A DNA stretch of 15,122 nt from an uncultured Porphyromonadaceae bacterium (GTDB lineage Bacteria > Bacteroidota > Bacteroidia > Bacteroidales > Muribaculaceae), in the NCBI GenBank assembly GCA_900555915.1, contig USNC01000006.1, forward strand, positions 1 through 15,122, in the 5' to 3' direction. The notes under the pieces are model-generated. The model saw nothing but the letters and a program-made list of their open reading frames with translations. It did not search any database and was not told where the DNA came from. A program made the translations under genes and the position numbers. Numbering within the stretch: position 1 is the first letter of the stretch; each line of letters begins with the position of its first letter. Shown here piece after piece: positions 8,192 to 15,074 of this stretch.

Positions 8192-8878
8192 TCAGTTCAG
8201 TTCGCCATTCTCGGCAGCCTTCACCATCTCGTCGGAAGCATAGATATAGACCTCCACACGGCGGTTTTTGGCCTGACCTTCCTTAGTGTCGTTGCTTGCC
8301 ACGTAGTCCTGCATCGGGAATCCCTTAGCCTGAATGCGCGCGGCGGCCACGCCCTGTCCTTCGAGGAAGGACTTCACTGAGTTCGCACGAGCGTTCGACA
8401 CGCGTTCGTTGGCTTCCATAGAGCCGGTGTTGTCGGTATAACCTGCCACAACGGTGTTGGTAAGCGGGTTTTCCTTGAGCGACGCTGCGAACTCCTTGAG
8501 CTCAGCCTGAGCCGCAGGCTGGATATTAGACTTTCCTGTAGCGAAAAGGATGCCTCCGGGGAATGTCACCTTAATAGCCTGGAGTCCGTCGACCTCGGTT
8601 TTCTCCACCTCGGCGTTCTTGAGTTCAGCCTCGAGTTTCTTCTGCTGGTTGTCCATGTGCTTGCCGATGATCGCACCTACAGCCGCGCCTACAGCCGCGC
8701 CGGTAGCACCGCCGATTGCGGCGCCTTTGCCCTTGCCGATCAGCGCGCCTATACCGGCACCGAGAGCCGCGCCGCCACCGCCGCCGATGGCCACACCCTT
8801 ACCGAGGTTGGTGGTGTTACAACCAGTAGCCAGAATCACAAGCGCGAGAACCGCGCAAAGCATAGTTTTGATTTTCAT
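8192..8878 (-). CDS. OmpA-family lipoprotein with glycine-zipper domain (YiaD-like)
   Basis: This is a 228-residue protein. The lipobox is LATGC with Cys at residue 20. Residues of about 25-73 are a glycine zipper rich in GxxxG, GG and GA steps, the kind of segment that packs into or against a membrane. A short charged helix (75-93) leads to an OmpA C-terminal domain (about 100-215). Peptidoglycan-contact features are visible: GYTDNTGS, the helix NERVSNARANSVKSFL, and NRRVEVYIYA near the end. The likely role is anchoring the outer membrane to peptidoglycan, as for YiaD-type proteins. It is monocistronic by position: the divergent MATE gene lies upstream and the hairpin at 8109-8134 lies downstream. 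Its leader of about 120 nt is A/T-rich, but I cannot fix a promoter. Confidence 0.93.
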   Translation of the reverse strand: MKIKTMLCAVLALVILATGCNTTNLGKGVAIGGGGGAALGAGIGALIGKGKGAAIGGATGAAVGAAVGAIIGKHMDNQQKKLEAELKNAEVEKTEVDGLQAIKVTFPGGILFATGKSNIQPAAQAELKEFAASLKENPLTNTVVAGYTDNTGSMEANERVSNARANSVKSFLEGQGVAAARIQAKGFPMQDYVASNDTKEGQAKNRRVEVYIYASDEMVKAAENGELN

Positions 8879-9049
8879 ATCTTATCAGTGTTAAAATTAC
8901 TCCAAGTTTATAAGTTTAGCCATCCGACAGGGCGTCGCAGACTGTCGAGTCCATAGATATAACAATAAAACCGACGTATTTTTCACAAAACGCAATAAAA
9001 AATGAAGCCGGATTGTTTTAATAATTGTAAATGTAAGGTAAAAAATTAT
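8879..9049. promoter_or_regulatory. Divergent A/T-rich intergenic region (OmpA lipoprotein / MATE)
   Basis: The region is markedly A/T-rich compared with its flanks and must carry both divergent promoters. On the minus strand a TTTTG (near 8985-8990) followed by A/T-rich sequence is a weak -33 candidate, without a good TAnnTTTG partner. Assignment is by position only. Confidence 0.35.
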
Positions 9050-10456
9050 ATGGACAGCAAAGAGATTTCGACACATACACCGGACAGCCAGGACGAGCGC
9101 CTGCGCGAGCTCTACACCGCTCCGATAGGGCGCATACTGCTGAAATACAGTCTGCCGGCGGTGGTCGGCACTGTTGTCATGGCTCTCTACAATATCATCG
9201 ACTCCATCGTGATCGGCCATGCCATCGACGACCCCAACGTAGTGGCAGGCATCGCGGTGACATTTCCGGTTCAGAATCTGGGCACCGCCTTCGGCATGCT
9301 GATAGGAGCGGGCGCCGCCACGAGAATCTCGATCGTATTCGGCCAGAAAGACCATCACCGGGCAGCGATGATCCTCGGCAACTCGGTGCAGCTCACCCTT
9401 CTGATAGGGGTGCTCTACACATCGGCCTTCGCCATATTTCTCGAACCCCTTCTGCGCCTTTTCGGCGCCTCCGACGCCAGCCTCCCCTATGCGAAGGAAT
9501 TCCTCATGTGGGTGCTTCCGGGCATGGTGCTGATGAATCTCACGTTCAGCTACAACAACGTGATGCGCGCGTCGGGCTATCCCGGCAAAGCCATGTGGAC
9601 CAACATGATCGGAGCCGGCCTCAACTCCATACTCGCCCCGCTTTTTCTCTTCGGTTTCAAATGGGGCATCAAGGGAGCCGCCATCGCCACCGACATCTCC
9701 ATGGTGGTGACAGCGATCTTCGTGATGCAGCATTTCTTCCGCAAGTCGAGCACGCTTCATTTCGAGCGCGGCACATTCAAGTTCAACTGGCGCATCATCT
9801 CATCGATTGTCTACATCGGAATGTCGCCGTTTCTCATCAATGTGGCCGGAAGCTGCATCAACGCCGTGATCAACAACTCACTACTGCGCTACGGCGGCGA
9901 CAACGCCATAGCCGCGGTGGTGGTCTTCAACCGATATGTGACGGTATTCGTATTCGTAGTGATAGGCATATGCCAGGGGATGCAGCCCATCCTGGGCTAT
10001 AACTACGGCGCGCGGAAATTCGACCGTCTCTTCCGCACCCTCAAGACGGCGGCGCTCACCGCCCTTGCGATCACCACCGTAGGAAGCATAATCGGCGCCA
10101 CCAACGCCGAATCGATCGCCAAACTGTTCATGCAGGATGCCAACCAGATAGAATGCGCCGTAAACTGCCTTCACATCACCACCATCGGTTTCTGGATAGT
10201 CGGCTTCCAGATAGTCGCCACCAACTATTTCCAATCGCTTGGCATGGCAGCCAAATCCATATTCCTCTCACTCACGCGGCAGGTGATATTCATGATACCG
10301 ATGCTGCTGATCCTGCCTCCGCATCTCGGGCTCGACGGAGTGTGGATGTGCTTCCCTATCGGCGACTATCTCTCGTCGGTAGTGGCCTGCGTCATGCTCG
10401 TATGGCAGATAAGGAAGCTCAAGCGTACGGCCATCCAGCCCAGTCCTTTGAGCTGA
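9050..10456 (+). CDS. MATE family efflux transporter
   Basis: This is a 12-helix inner membrane protein of about 468 residues from the ATG at 9050. It belongs to the MATE family (MatE domain twice), which exports drugs, dyes or metabolites in exchange for Na+ or H+. N-terminal hallmarks are APIGRILLKYSLPAVVGTVVMALYNIIDSIVIG, given here only as a region from about residues 24-56, then AVTFPVQNLGTAFGMLIGAGAATRIS and the loop YPGKAMWTNMIGAGLNSILAP. The second half repeats the pattern (GICQGMQPILGYNYGARKF). The pattern resembles the MepA-like branch; the substrate cannot be read from sequence. The frame opens earlier, at an ATG at 9002, but the extra 16 residues (rich in Asn, Lys, Cys) come from the A/T-rich leader, and alignment-like features start after 9050. 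The stop is 24 nt before the nucleotidyltransferase gene, so the two may be cotranscribed. Confidence 0.93.
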   Translation: MDSKEISTHTPDSQDERLRELYTAPIGRILLKYSLPAVVGTVVMALYNIIDSIVIGHAIDDPNVVAGIAVTFPVQNLGTAFGMLIGAGAATRISIVFGQKDHHRAAMILGNSVQLTLLIGVLYTSAFAIFLEPLLRLFGASDASLPYAKEFLMWVLPGMVLMNLTFSYNNVMRASGYPGKAMWTNMIGAGLNSILAPLFLFGFKWGIKGAAIATDISMVVTAIFVMQHFFRKSSTLHFERGTFKFNWRIISSIVYIGMSPFLINVAGSCINAVINNSLLRYGGDNAIAAVVVFNRYVTVFVFVVIGICQGMQPILGYNYGARKFDRLFRTLKTAALTALAITTVGSIIGATNAESIAKLFMQDANQIECAVNCLHITTIGFWIVGFQIVATNYFQSLGMAAKSIFLSLTRQVIFMIPMLLILPPHLGLDGVWMCFPIGDYLSSVVACVMLVWQIRKLKRTAIQPSPLS

Positions 10457-10480
10457 CCAGAGATCAATAATTCAAAAAGA

Positions 10481-11668
10481 ATGACAAACCGACATTATCA
10501 TCACATACTCGAATACTTCCGCGGTGTGAGCAAGGGCACCAAATGGGAAGGACATCTCTATGCCGTAGGGGGCTGCGTGAGAGACGAGATACTCGGCAGC
10601 GAGATCCACGACGTGGACATAGCCGTAGACCTCCCCAACGGCGGCATCCTCTTCACCCGTTGGCTTCAACGCCGGCGGCAACTTGCCGGAATGCCTGTAT
10701 TCTTCCATAAGTTCGGCACGGCGAAACTCCGGCTGCGCCGTTTTCCCGACGACGAGATAGAACTTGTGCAGACACGCGCCGAGCAATACACCGACAAGAC
10801 GAGCCGCTGCCCGGAAGTGGTGAGCGGCGATATACGCCAGGACTGTTTCCGCCGCGATTTCACAGTCAACACCCTCTACCGCAACATATCGACCGGCGAG
10901 ATTCTCGACATGACCGGACGCGCGGTCCACGACATAAGGGAGGGGATACTGCGCACGCCGACGGACCCGTATGAGACGTTTGACGACGATCCGGTGCGCA
11001 TACTGCGCTGCCTGCGATTCGCGGCGCGATTCGGCTGGAGAATCGACACCTCCACCATGGAGGCGCTTGAGGCAAACATCCAGCGTCTGGCCATCGTGTC
11101 GCGCGAGCGTTGGGCCGGGGAGTTCAAGAAGATGCTTTTCGGCAGGAATCTGAGACAGTCGCTCGGCGAACTGGCACGCACCGGGGGCTTCCGCTACATG
11201 AACCCCCTCATCAGGGAAATGGCGTCACTCCACCCTTACGGCGGCGACAAGACGGTGCTCGACATGGGGATAGAAGACGCGGCCCGACTGGAGGAAGAGG
11301 GTGTTGAAGACCAGGCGATGCGTCTGGCGGCATTTTTCGGCCATGCCGGCATGATACGCGCCGGAGTGCGCGACCGCAACGGAGCGATGCGCTATCCTCG
11401 CCATGAGATCACCGGCGCAGCCATGGCCTTGCGTTTCATGCGGCACATAGGCATTGCGAATGAAACCGCCGAGGCGGCAGCCGACATAATGAGGCAGCGT
11501 GGCGAACGCCGCCGCCAGGAGGAACGACAGCGCAAGATAGAGGCGCACCGCCTCGCCCAGCAGAAGCAGCATGAGGCCAGCCTCGCGCTTAAGCGGGAAC
11601 GCGCGGCACAACGGCAAGGCGTGCGAAAAAAACGTCAGAGCGCGCCGCGGGAGAAAAAGGAAAAATAA
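10481..11668 (+). CDS. Poly(A) polymerase / tRNA nucleotidyltransferase family protein with basic tail
   Basis: This 395-residue protein is a class II nucleotidyltransferase. The head domain shows YAVGGCVRDEILG (residues 28-39), metal-binding D44 and D46 in HDVDIAVD, FGTAKLRL near 79-86, RRDFTVNTLY (124-133), and the RNA-binding neck DDDPVRILRCLRFAARFGWRID (168-189). Such enzymes add CCA to tRNA 3' ends or add poly(A). It has no HD phosphohydrolase domain after the neck, unlike the usual longer Bacteroidales CCA enzyme. Residues from about 338 to the end form a highly charged R/K/Q/E helix with a Lys/Arg-rich end. RRDFTVNTLY resembles the bacterial poly(A) polymerase form (NSLY) more than the CCA form (NALA), and PcnB also ends in a basic tail. 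The FGTxK stretch resembles CCA enzymes, however. I leave the specificity open. Its gene follows the MATE gene by 24 nt. Confidence 0.85.
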   Translation: MTNRHYHHILEYFRGVSKGTKWEGHLYAVGGCVRDEILGSEIHDVDIAVDLPNGGILFTRWLQRRRQLAGMPVFFHKFGTAKLRLRRFPDDEIELVQTRAEQYTDKTSRCPEVVSGDIRQDCFRRDFTVNTLYRNISTGEILDMTGRAVHDIREGILRTPTDPYETFDDDPVRILRCLRFAARFGWRIDTSTMEALEANIQRLAIVSRERWAGEFKKMLFGRNLRQSLGELARTGGFRYMNPLIREMASLHPYGGDKTVLDMGIEDAARLEEEGVEDQAMRLAAFFGHAGMIRAGVRDRNGAMRYPRHEITGAAMALRFMRHIGIANETAEAAADIMRQRGERRRQEERQRKIEAHRLAQQKQHEASLALKRERAAQRQGVRKKRQSAPREKKEK

Positions 11669-11680
11669 ATCGGATTATGT

Positions 11681-11711
11681 TTTGAAATTTGAAATTTTTT
11701 CTTTATATTTG
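11681..11711 (+). promoter_or_regulatory. Bacteroidetes-type sigma-70 promoter
   Basis: TTTG at 11681-11684 and TATATTTG at 11704-11711 are separated by 19 nt. This matches the primary-sigma consensus of Bacteroides (TTTG, 19-20 nt, TAnnTTTG) at every defined position. The start of transcription would fall near 11717-11720, giving a leader of about 55 nt for the lipoprotein gene at 11773. It is the clearest promoter in the window and supports a transcription unit separate from the nucleotidyltransferase gene. Confidence 0.85.
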
Positions 11712-11772
11712 CGTCATCAATCACATCGCCATCGCGCAAGAGCCCGCGCACAGGCCATAAAAAAGTTGAACC

Positions 11773-12843
11773 ATGATGAGCTACAAGTCAATCAAGATGT
11801 TGGGCGCCATGCTGTGCCCGCTGATAGTATGCGGCTGCAGTTCGGAAAGTGCCGTAGACGTGCCGGCAGACGAGCTGACAGAAATCCGCGTGAAAGGTAC
11901 GGAATATTCCATTTCTCTGAACGATGAGCAATTGAACGACGCGTACGCATATTTCGTGTCAACCCCGCTTAAAGATGATCTGAAGATAGTGCTGTCGGGA
12001 GTCCACCCCGATGGAAAGATCGAGATGGAGGTGGCCGCCGTGCGCGACGGCGAGGGCAACATCGTGTTTGAAGGTGAAGAAACGGTGGAGAATGTGCGTC
12101 AGCTGAAAGTAAGGGGCACATACGTGCCGCCGCTCCCCGCGGCCGGCGTGTCAACCACCTCTCCCTCGGTAAAGATAGATATCGACTATACCATTCCCGA
12201 CAACATCCACACCAAGGAATACACCATACATTTCGACGGGAACAGCGGATTCTTCTACAACCGCGACAGGGGCGTGTATCCGCTGTGTCCGGATGATCTG
12301 GACGCGCAGCGTGACAGTTGCGAATTCATAAGCGGAAAAATCAACCGCGCGCTGCAGAATCATCTCAAATCGATGTCGTTCAGATTTGGCGACGACGGGA
12401 ATATGACCTTCGCATATGCCACAGCCGACGACCGGCAATTCAGCCGGACATTCCGCTATTGGGTCGGGACCACAGGCTCCAGAGACGAGAAAGTGATCGA
12501 CGTGGAGGACGGCGAGGCATTCAACAAATACCTGCTCAACGCCATACACCCGACAGAATCCGACAATCCCGGCAATATGTCGGAATGGCCCGATCCAGGC
12601 TTCGCCAGGATATTCATCGACGATAATAACAACAACAAGGACGTGGCAGAGGCCATAGCCATATGGGGCGACCTTCACTACAAGATTTTCCCCTATCTTT
12701 ACGAAGCGTTCCGCGAGGAAGGCATAATGTCGGACAACGACAAGGGCTATATCCACAATATGGTCAAGACCACGACCTCTGTCTACAGGAATCCGTCGAG
12801 CTGGGTCTATTACCGCTGGGCGTTTGCAAACATAGACCGCTGA
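11773..12843 (+). CDS. Lipoprotein of unknown function
   Basis: This is a 356-residue predicted lipoprotein. A hydrophobic signal ends in LIVCGC with the lipidated Cys at residue 22, after a possible alternative start at the second Met (11776). I do not recognise the family. Residues of about 35-150 look rich in beta strands (TEYSISLNDEQLNDAYAYF, then KIEMEVAAVRDGEGNIVFEG), resembling the layered sheets of Bacteroides surface lipoproteins. The middle has a Cys pair (LCPDDLDAQRDSCEF), and the C-terminal part is helical and aromatic-rich (IWGDLHYKIFPYLYEAF). An acidic/Asn run, DDNNNNKD, near residue 280 could bind a cation, but this is only a guess. It sits behind the consensus promoter at 11681-11711. 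The next gene starts 37 nt downstream on the same strand, so both may share that promoter. Confidence 0.85.
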   Translation: MMSYKSIKMLGAMLCPLIVCGCSSESAVDVPADELTEIRVKGTEYSISLNDEQLNDAYAYFVSTPLKDDLKIVLSGVHPDGKIEMEVAAVRDGEGNIVFEGEETVENVRQLKVRGTYVPPLPAAGVSTTSPSVKIDIDYTIPDNIHTKEYTIHFDGNSGFFYNRDRGVYPLCPDDLDAQRDSCEFISGKINRALQNHLKSMSFRFGDDGNMTFAYATADDRQFSRTFRYWVGTTGSRDEKVIDVEDGEAFNKYLLNAIHPTESDNPGNMSEWPDPGFARIFIDDNNNNKDVAEAIAIWGDLHYKIFPYLYEAFREEGIMSDNDKGYIHNMVKTTTSVYRNPSSWVYYRWAFANIDR

Positions 12844-12880
12844 GCCATACTGACATCACGGCGTCATCCGCGAGAATGAA

Positions 12881-14089
12881 ATGAGAACACAGATAAAATA
12901 TCCGGTAGGAATACAGTATTTCCCTGACGTAATCGAGGGAGGGTATGCCTACGCGGACAAGACCAGATACATAAAGGAACTCGTGGATAAAGGGAAGTAT
13001 TACTTTCTGAGCCGACCGAGACGGTTTGGCAAGAGTCTCTTCCTGACCACACTGGAGGCATTTTTCGAGGGGAGACGCGAACTTTTCCGAGGCCTCGCCA
13101 TAGACCGCTACGATCTGGACTGGCAACCTCGGCCTGTCATAAAACTTTCGCTGAACAACATCGACTGCAAATCAGAGGAATCTCTTGAGACTGCGCTGGG
13201 AAGCAAACTGCGGGATTATGAAGAGAAGTACAATATTCCCGTCTGCGGCGACGGCATCCCGCAGAGATTTGAAAAGATTCTGAGGACCGCGCATGAGAAG
13301 ACCGGACACAAAGCCGCGGTGCTCATCGACGAGTATGACGCCCCTCTGCTGACTACACTTGAGAACGAAGGGATGAACGATGCTTTCCGCGACGTACTAA
13401 GGCCACTCTTCTCCGTGCTGAAAACGGCAGACTCCCACATTCATTTCGCTTTTGTCACCGGGGTGTCACGGTTCAGCCATACAAGTCTCTTCAGCGGGGC
13501 CAACAATCTGACCGACATATCGCTGCTTGATGAATATGCAGCGATATGCGGCATTTCAGAATGCGAGTTGAAAGATACGTTCAAACGAGGGATCAACAGT
13601 TTCGCCACTCATCTTGGAATCTCTGACGAAGAGACTCTCGCACGGCTGAAAGAGAACTACGACGGGTATCATTTCAGTGCCAATTGTCAGGATATATACA
13701 ATCCCTACAGTCTGCTTCTCGCACTCAGCACGCAGAAAATCTCCAACTTCTGGTTCTCGTCCGGGACTCCGGCATACCTCATCGCCGCACTCAAACGCGA
13801 CAGTTTCTATCTTCCGCAGCTCGACTGCATCGACGCAGTGGAGAGCGATCTGTCGGCATATGAGTCATATCTTGGCAATCCCGTGGCCCTCCTTTACGAG
13901 ACCGGCTACATCACAATAAAAGGCTATGACGACGATGCCGGAATCTATACCCTCGCCTTTCCAAACCTCGAGGTAGCCTCAAGCTTCTCAGAAGCGCTCC
14001 TCCCGATTTATTCAGAATGGGATCCGGAAAGTTGCTCCGATTCACACCACGCGTCGAGGAACAGACATGCAGCGGACGCATCGACGTGA
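12881..14089 (+). CDS. AAA-ATPase-like protein of the ATPase/PD-(D/E)XK nuclease family, broken before its nuclease domain
   Basis: The family normally joins an AAA-ATPase-like domain (PF09820 type) to a C-terminal PDDEXK nuclease domain (PF08011 type) in one chain of about 500 or more residues. Here the ATPase half is intact. The start is typical (KYPVGIQYFPDVIEGGYAYADKT); the P-loop-like SRPRRFGKS lies at residues 44-52 with K51-S52; Walker B VLIDEYD has D150 and E151; and FVTGVSRFSHTSLFSGANNL marks the sensor region. Family-like sequence continues to PNLEVASSFSEALLPIYS (about residue 378, base 14014). The last 24 residues, rich in Ser, His, Arg and Ala, are out-of-frame readthrough. The nuclease part follows in another frame (14017-14289). 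Copies are often numerous in Bacteroidales; the biological role is not established. It starts 37 nt after the lipoprotein gene. Without its nuclease half it is probably not functional in the usual way. Confidence 0.85.
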   Translation: MRTQIKYPVGIQYFPDVIEGGYAYADKTRYIKELVDKGKYYFLSRPRRFGKSLFLTTLEAFFEGRRELFRGLAIDRYDLDWQPRPVIKLSLNNIDCKSEESLETALGSKLRDYEEKYNIPVCGDGIPQRFEKILRTAHEKTGHKAAVLIDEYDAPLLTTLENEGMNDAFRDVLRPLFSVLKTADSHIHFAFVTGVSRFSHTSLFSGANNLTDISLLDEYAAICGISECELKDTFKRGINSFATHLGISDEETLARLKENYDGYHFSANCQDIYNPYSLLLALSTQKISNFWFSSGTPAYLIAALKRDSFYLPQLDCIDAVESDLSAYESYLGNPVALLYETGYITIKGYDDDAGIYTLAFPNLEVASSFSEALLPIYSEWDPESCSDSHHASRNRHAADAST

Positions 14090-14289
14090 TGCTCCGCACC
14101 CGGCATTTCATATTCATCTTTGAACTGAAGACCGACGGCAACCTCCGGAAAGCAATGGAGCAGATCGAAGACCGCGGCTACACACTACCATATGCCGATG
14201 AAGGACGCAGCATCATCCGAGTAGCCGCGAACTACGACTCGGCACGCAATAACATCGGGGAGTGGATGATAATATCCGAGCATAAATAG
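14017..14289 (+). pseudogene. Detached PD-(D/E)XK nuclease domain of the preceding ATPase gene
   Basis: This frame (shifted relative to the ATPase) encodes the end of the PDDEXK_9-type nuclease domain. Catalytic-looking residues are present: the Asp in SGRIDVML, the ExK pair in FIFELKTDG, and the downstream Gln in AMEQIEDRGY, followed by the usual ending (YADEGRSIIRVAANYDS...NIGEWMI). Recognisable homology starts near 14029. The ATG at 14017 is merely the first Met in frame and is unlikely to be a true start. From family knowledge, about 60-90 residues normally lie between the last ATPase-side motif and this point; they are missing here. An internal deletion with a frame change explains this better than a single-base indel or programmed frameshifting. 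An assembly error between paralogs remains possible. Confidence 0.78.
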
Positions 14290-14323
14290 CGCAGGGAACA
14301 TATTCCCCCGGCTCCGGAAGTTT

Positions 14324-15010
14324 TCAGTATTGCCGGGCCAGTTGTTCGGCGCGGAGCCAGTCGGCGGGAGTGTCGAGATCCACCGAACGGTCGGCAGGCA
14401 TGACGTAGGGTTTTCTCACGGGGAATCTTGAATACGGCATCTTCAGGAGCGAAGGGACAGACATGACGTAGACCGCGCCGTTGTATTCCCACACTTCCGG
14501 AGCGTCCTGACGGCGGGTGAAGCGGCCGTCGCCCTTGCTGATATGGAGGTTGCCGTCGGCATCGGTCTCGAAAATATTGTAGTAGGGATTGGCCGAAGCC
14601 TCGCACACACTTACCACCATGTCTATGCCAGGCCGCCACATGGCGAGAGCCTCGCGAATGTCGGCAGCGCGCCGGAGCGGCGATGTGGTCTGCAGGAGCA
14701 CAACCGCGTCGAACTCACGGCCTCTCTCCCTGTAATACTCAAGCGCATGAAGTATCACCTCGTATGTGCCCGATGTGTCGGTGGCAAGTTCGGCGGGACG
14801 GAGGAACGGCACCCGGAGTCCATACTCCTCGACCACCCTTCTTATTTCATCAGAATCAGTGCTTACACAGATGTCGGCATCGTCGGCACCGGCCTCACGC
14901 GCCTGGTCTATGGCATGGCATATGAGAGGTTTGCCGCAGAACGGCTTTATGTTCTTGCCGGGGATTCCTTTGCTGCCGCCCCGGGCCGGTATCAGATATA
15001 GCGTTTTCAC
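14324..15010 (-). CDS. Acylneuraminate cytidylyltransferase family protein (CMP-nonulosonate synthetase type)
   Basis: The enzyme would couple CTP to a nine-carbon acidic sugar (sialic, pseudaminic or legionaminic acid), giving the CMP-sugar used by surface glycosyltransferases. Motifs are LIPARGGSKGIPGKNI (CTP binding), VSTDSDEI, FLRPAELATDTS, VVLLQTTSPLRRAADI (usually QPTSPLR; here Thr replaces Pro), SVCEASANPYYN, RRQDAPEVWEYNGAVYVM and DRSVDLDTPADW, which holds metal-binding Asp residues. With the GTG start at 15010 the protein has 228 residues, the family's usual size. The frame stays open upstream to 15103, but that stretch translates the intergenic repeat and then sequencing adapter (MGSEMCIRDS), so it must not be used. 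NeuA, PseF and LegF cannot be separated from sequence alone, hence no symbol. The gene is convergent with the broken nuclease, and its true upstream neighbour is lost at the contig end. Confidence 0.9.
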   Translation of the reverse strand: MKTLYLIPARGGSKGIPGKNIKPFCGKPLICHAIDQAREAGADDADICVSTDSDEIRRVVEEYGLRVPFLRPAELATDTSGTYEVILHALEYYRERGREFDAVVLLQTTSPLRRAADIREALAMWRPGIDMVVSVCEASANPYYNIFETDADGNLHISKGDGRFTRRQDAPEVWEYNGAVYVMSVPSLLKMPYSRFPVRKPYVMPADRSVDLDTPADWLRAEQLARQY

Positions 15011-15013
15011 TTG

Positions 15014-15047
15014 TTGAATGTTGAATGGGGAATTTTGAATGTTGAAT
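15014..15047. repeat. Direct repeat TTGAATGTTGAAT upstream of the cytidylyltransferase
   Basis: The 13-mer TTGAATGTTGAAT occurs at 15014-15026 and again at 15035-15047, so the copies are 21 nt apart, with a GGGG interruption. On the minus strand it reads as ATTCAACATTCAA units just ahead of the GTG start. It looks like one of the simple A/T-rich intergenic tracts that I recall from Bacteroidales genomes; no function is shown. Confidence 0.7.
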
Positions 15048-15049
15048 TT

Positions 15050-15063
15050 ATGGCTTCGGCCAT
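15050..15063. other. Small TTCG-loop hairpin
   Basis: ATGGC (15050-15054) and GCCAT (15059-15063) pair around a TTCG loop. It could be part of the 3' end of the gene lost upstream of the cytidylyltransferase, but five base pairs could also be chance. Confidence 0.3.
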
Positions 15064-15074
15064 TATTCTTGGGG

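Noticed and set aside
8550..8894. A Pro/Ala-rich plus-strand open frame opposite the OmpA lipoprotein
   Set aside because: It is the complement of the glycine-zipper codons, which yields an artificial Ala/Pro repeat.
9002..9049. An earlier ATG for the MATE transporter
   Set aside because: The extra 16 residues come from an A/T-rich leader and are not needed for a complete MATE protein; possible, but less likely than the ATG at 9050.
14010..14090. Programmed ribosomal frameshifting joining the ATPase and nuclease frames
   Set aside because: I see no slippery heptamer, and the linker segment expected between the domains is absent, which a frameshift alone cannot explain.
14294..14317. A terminator between the convergent nuclease fragment and cytidylyltransferase (GGGAA-CATA-TTCCC plus CCGGCTCCGG)
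   Set aside because: The stem is only 5 bp and is not followed by a convincing T-run; it is too weak to call.
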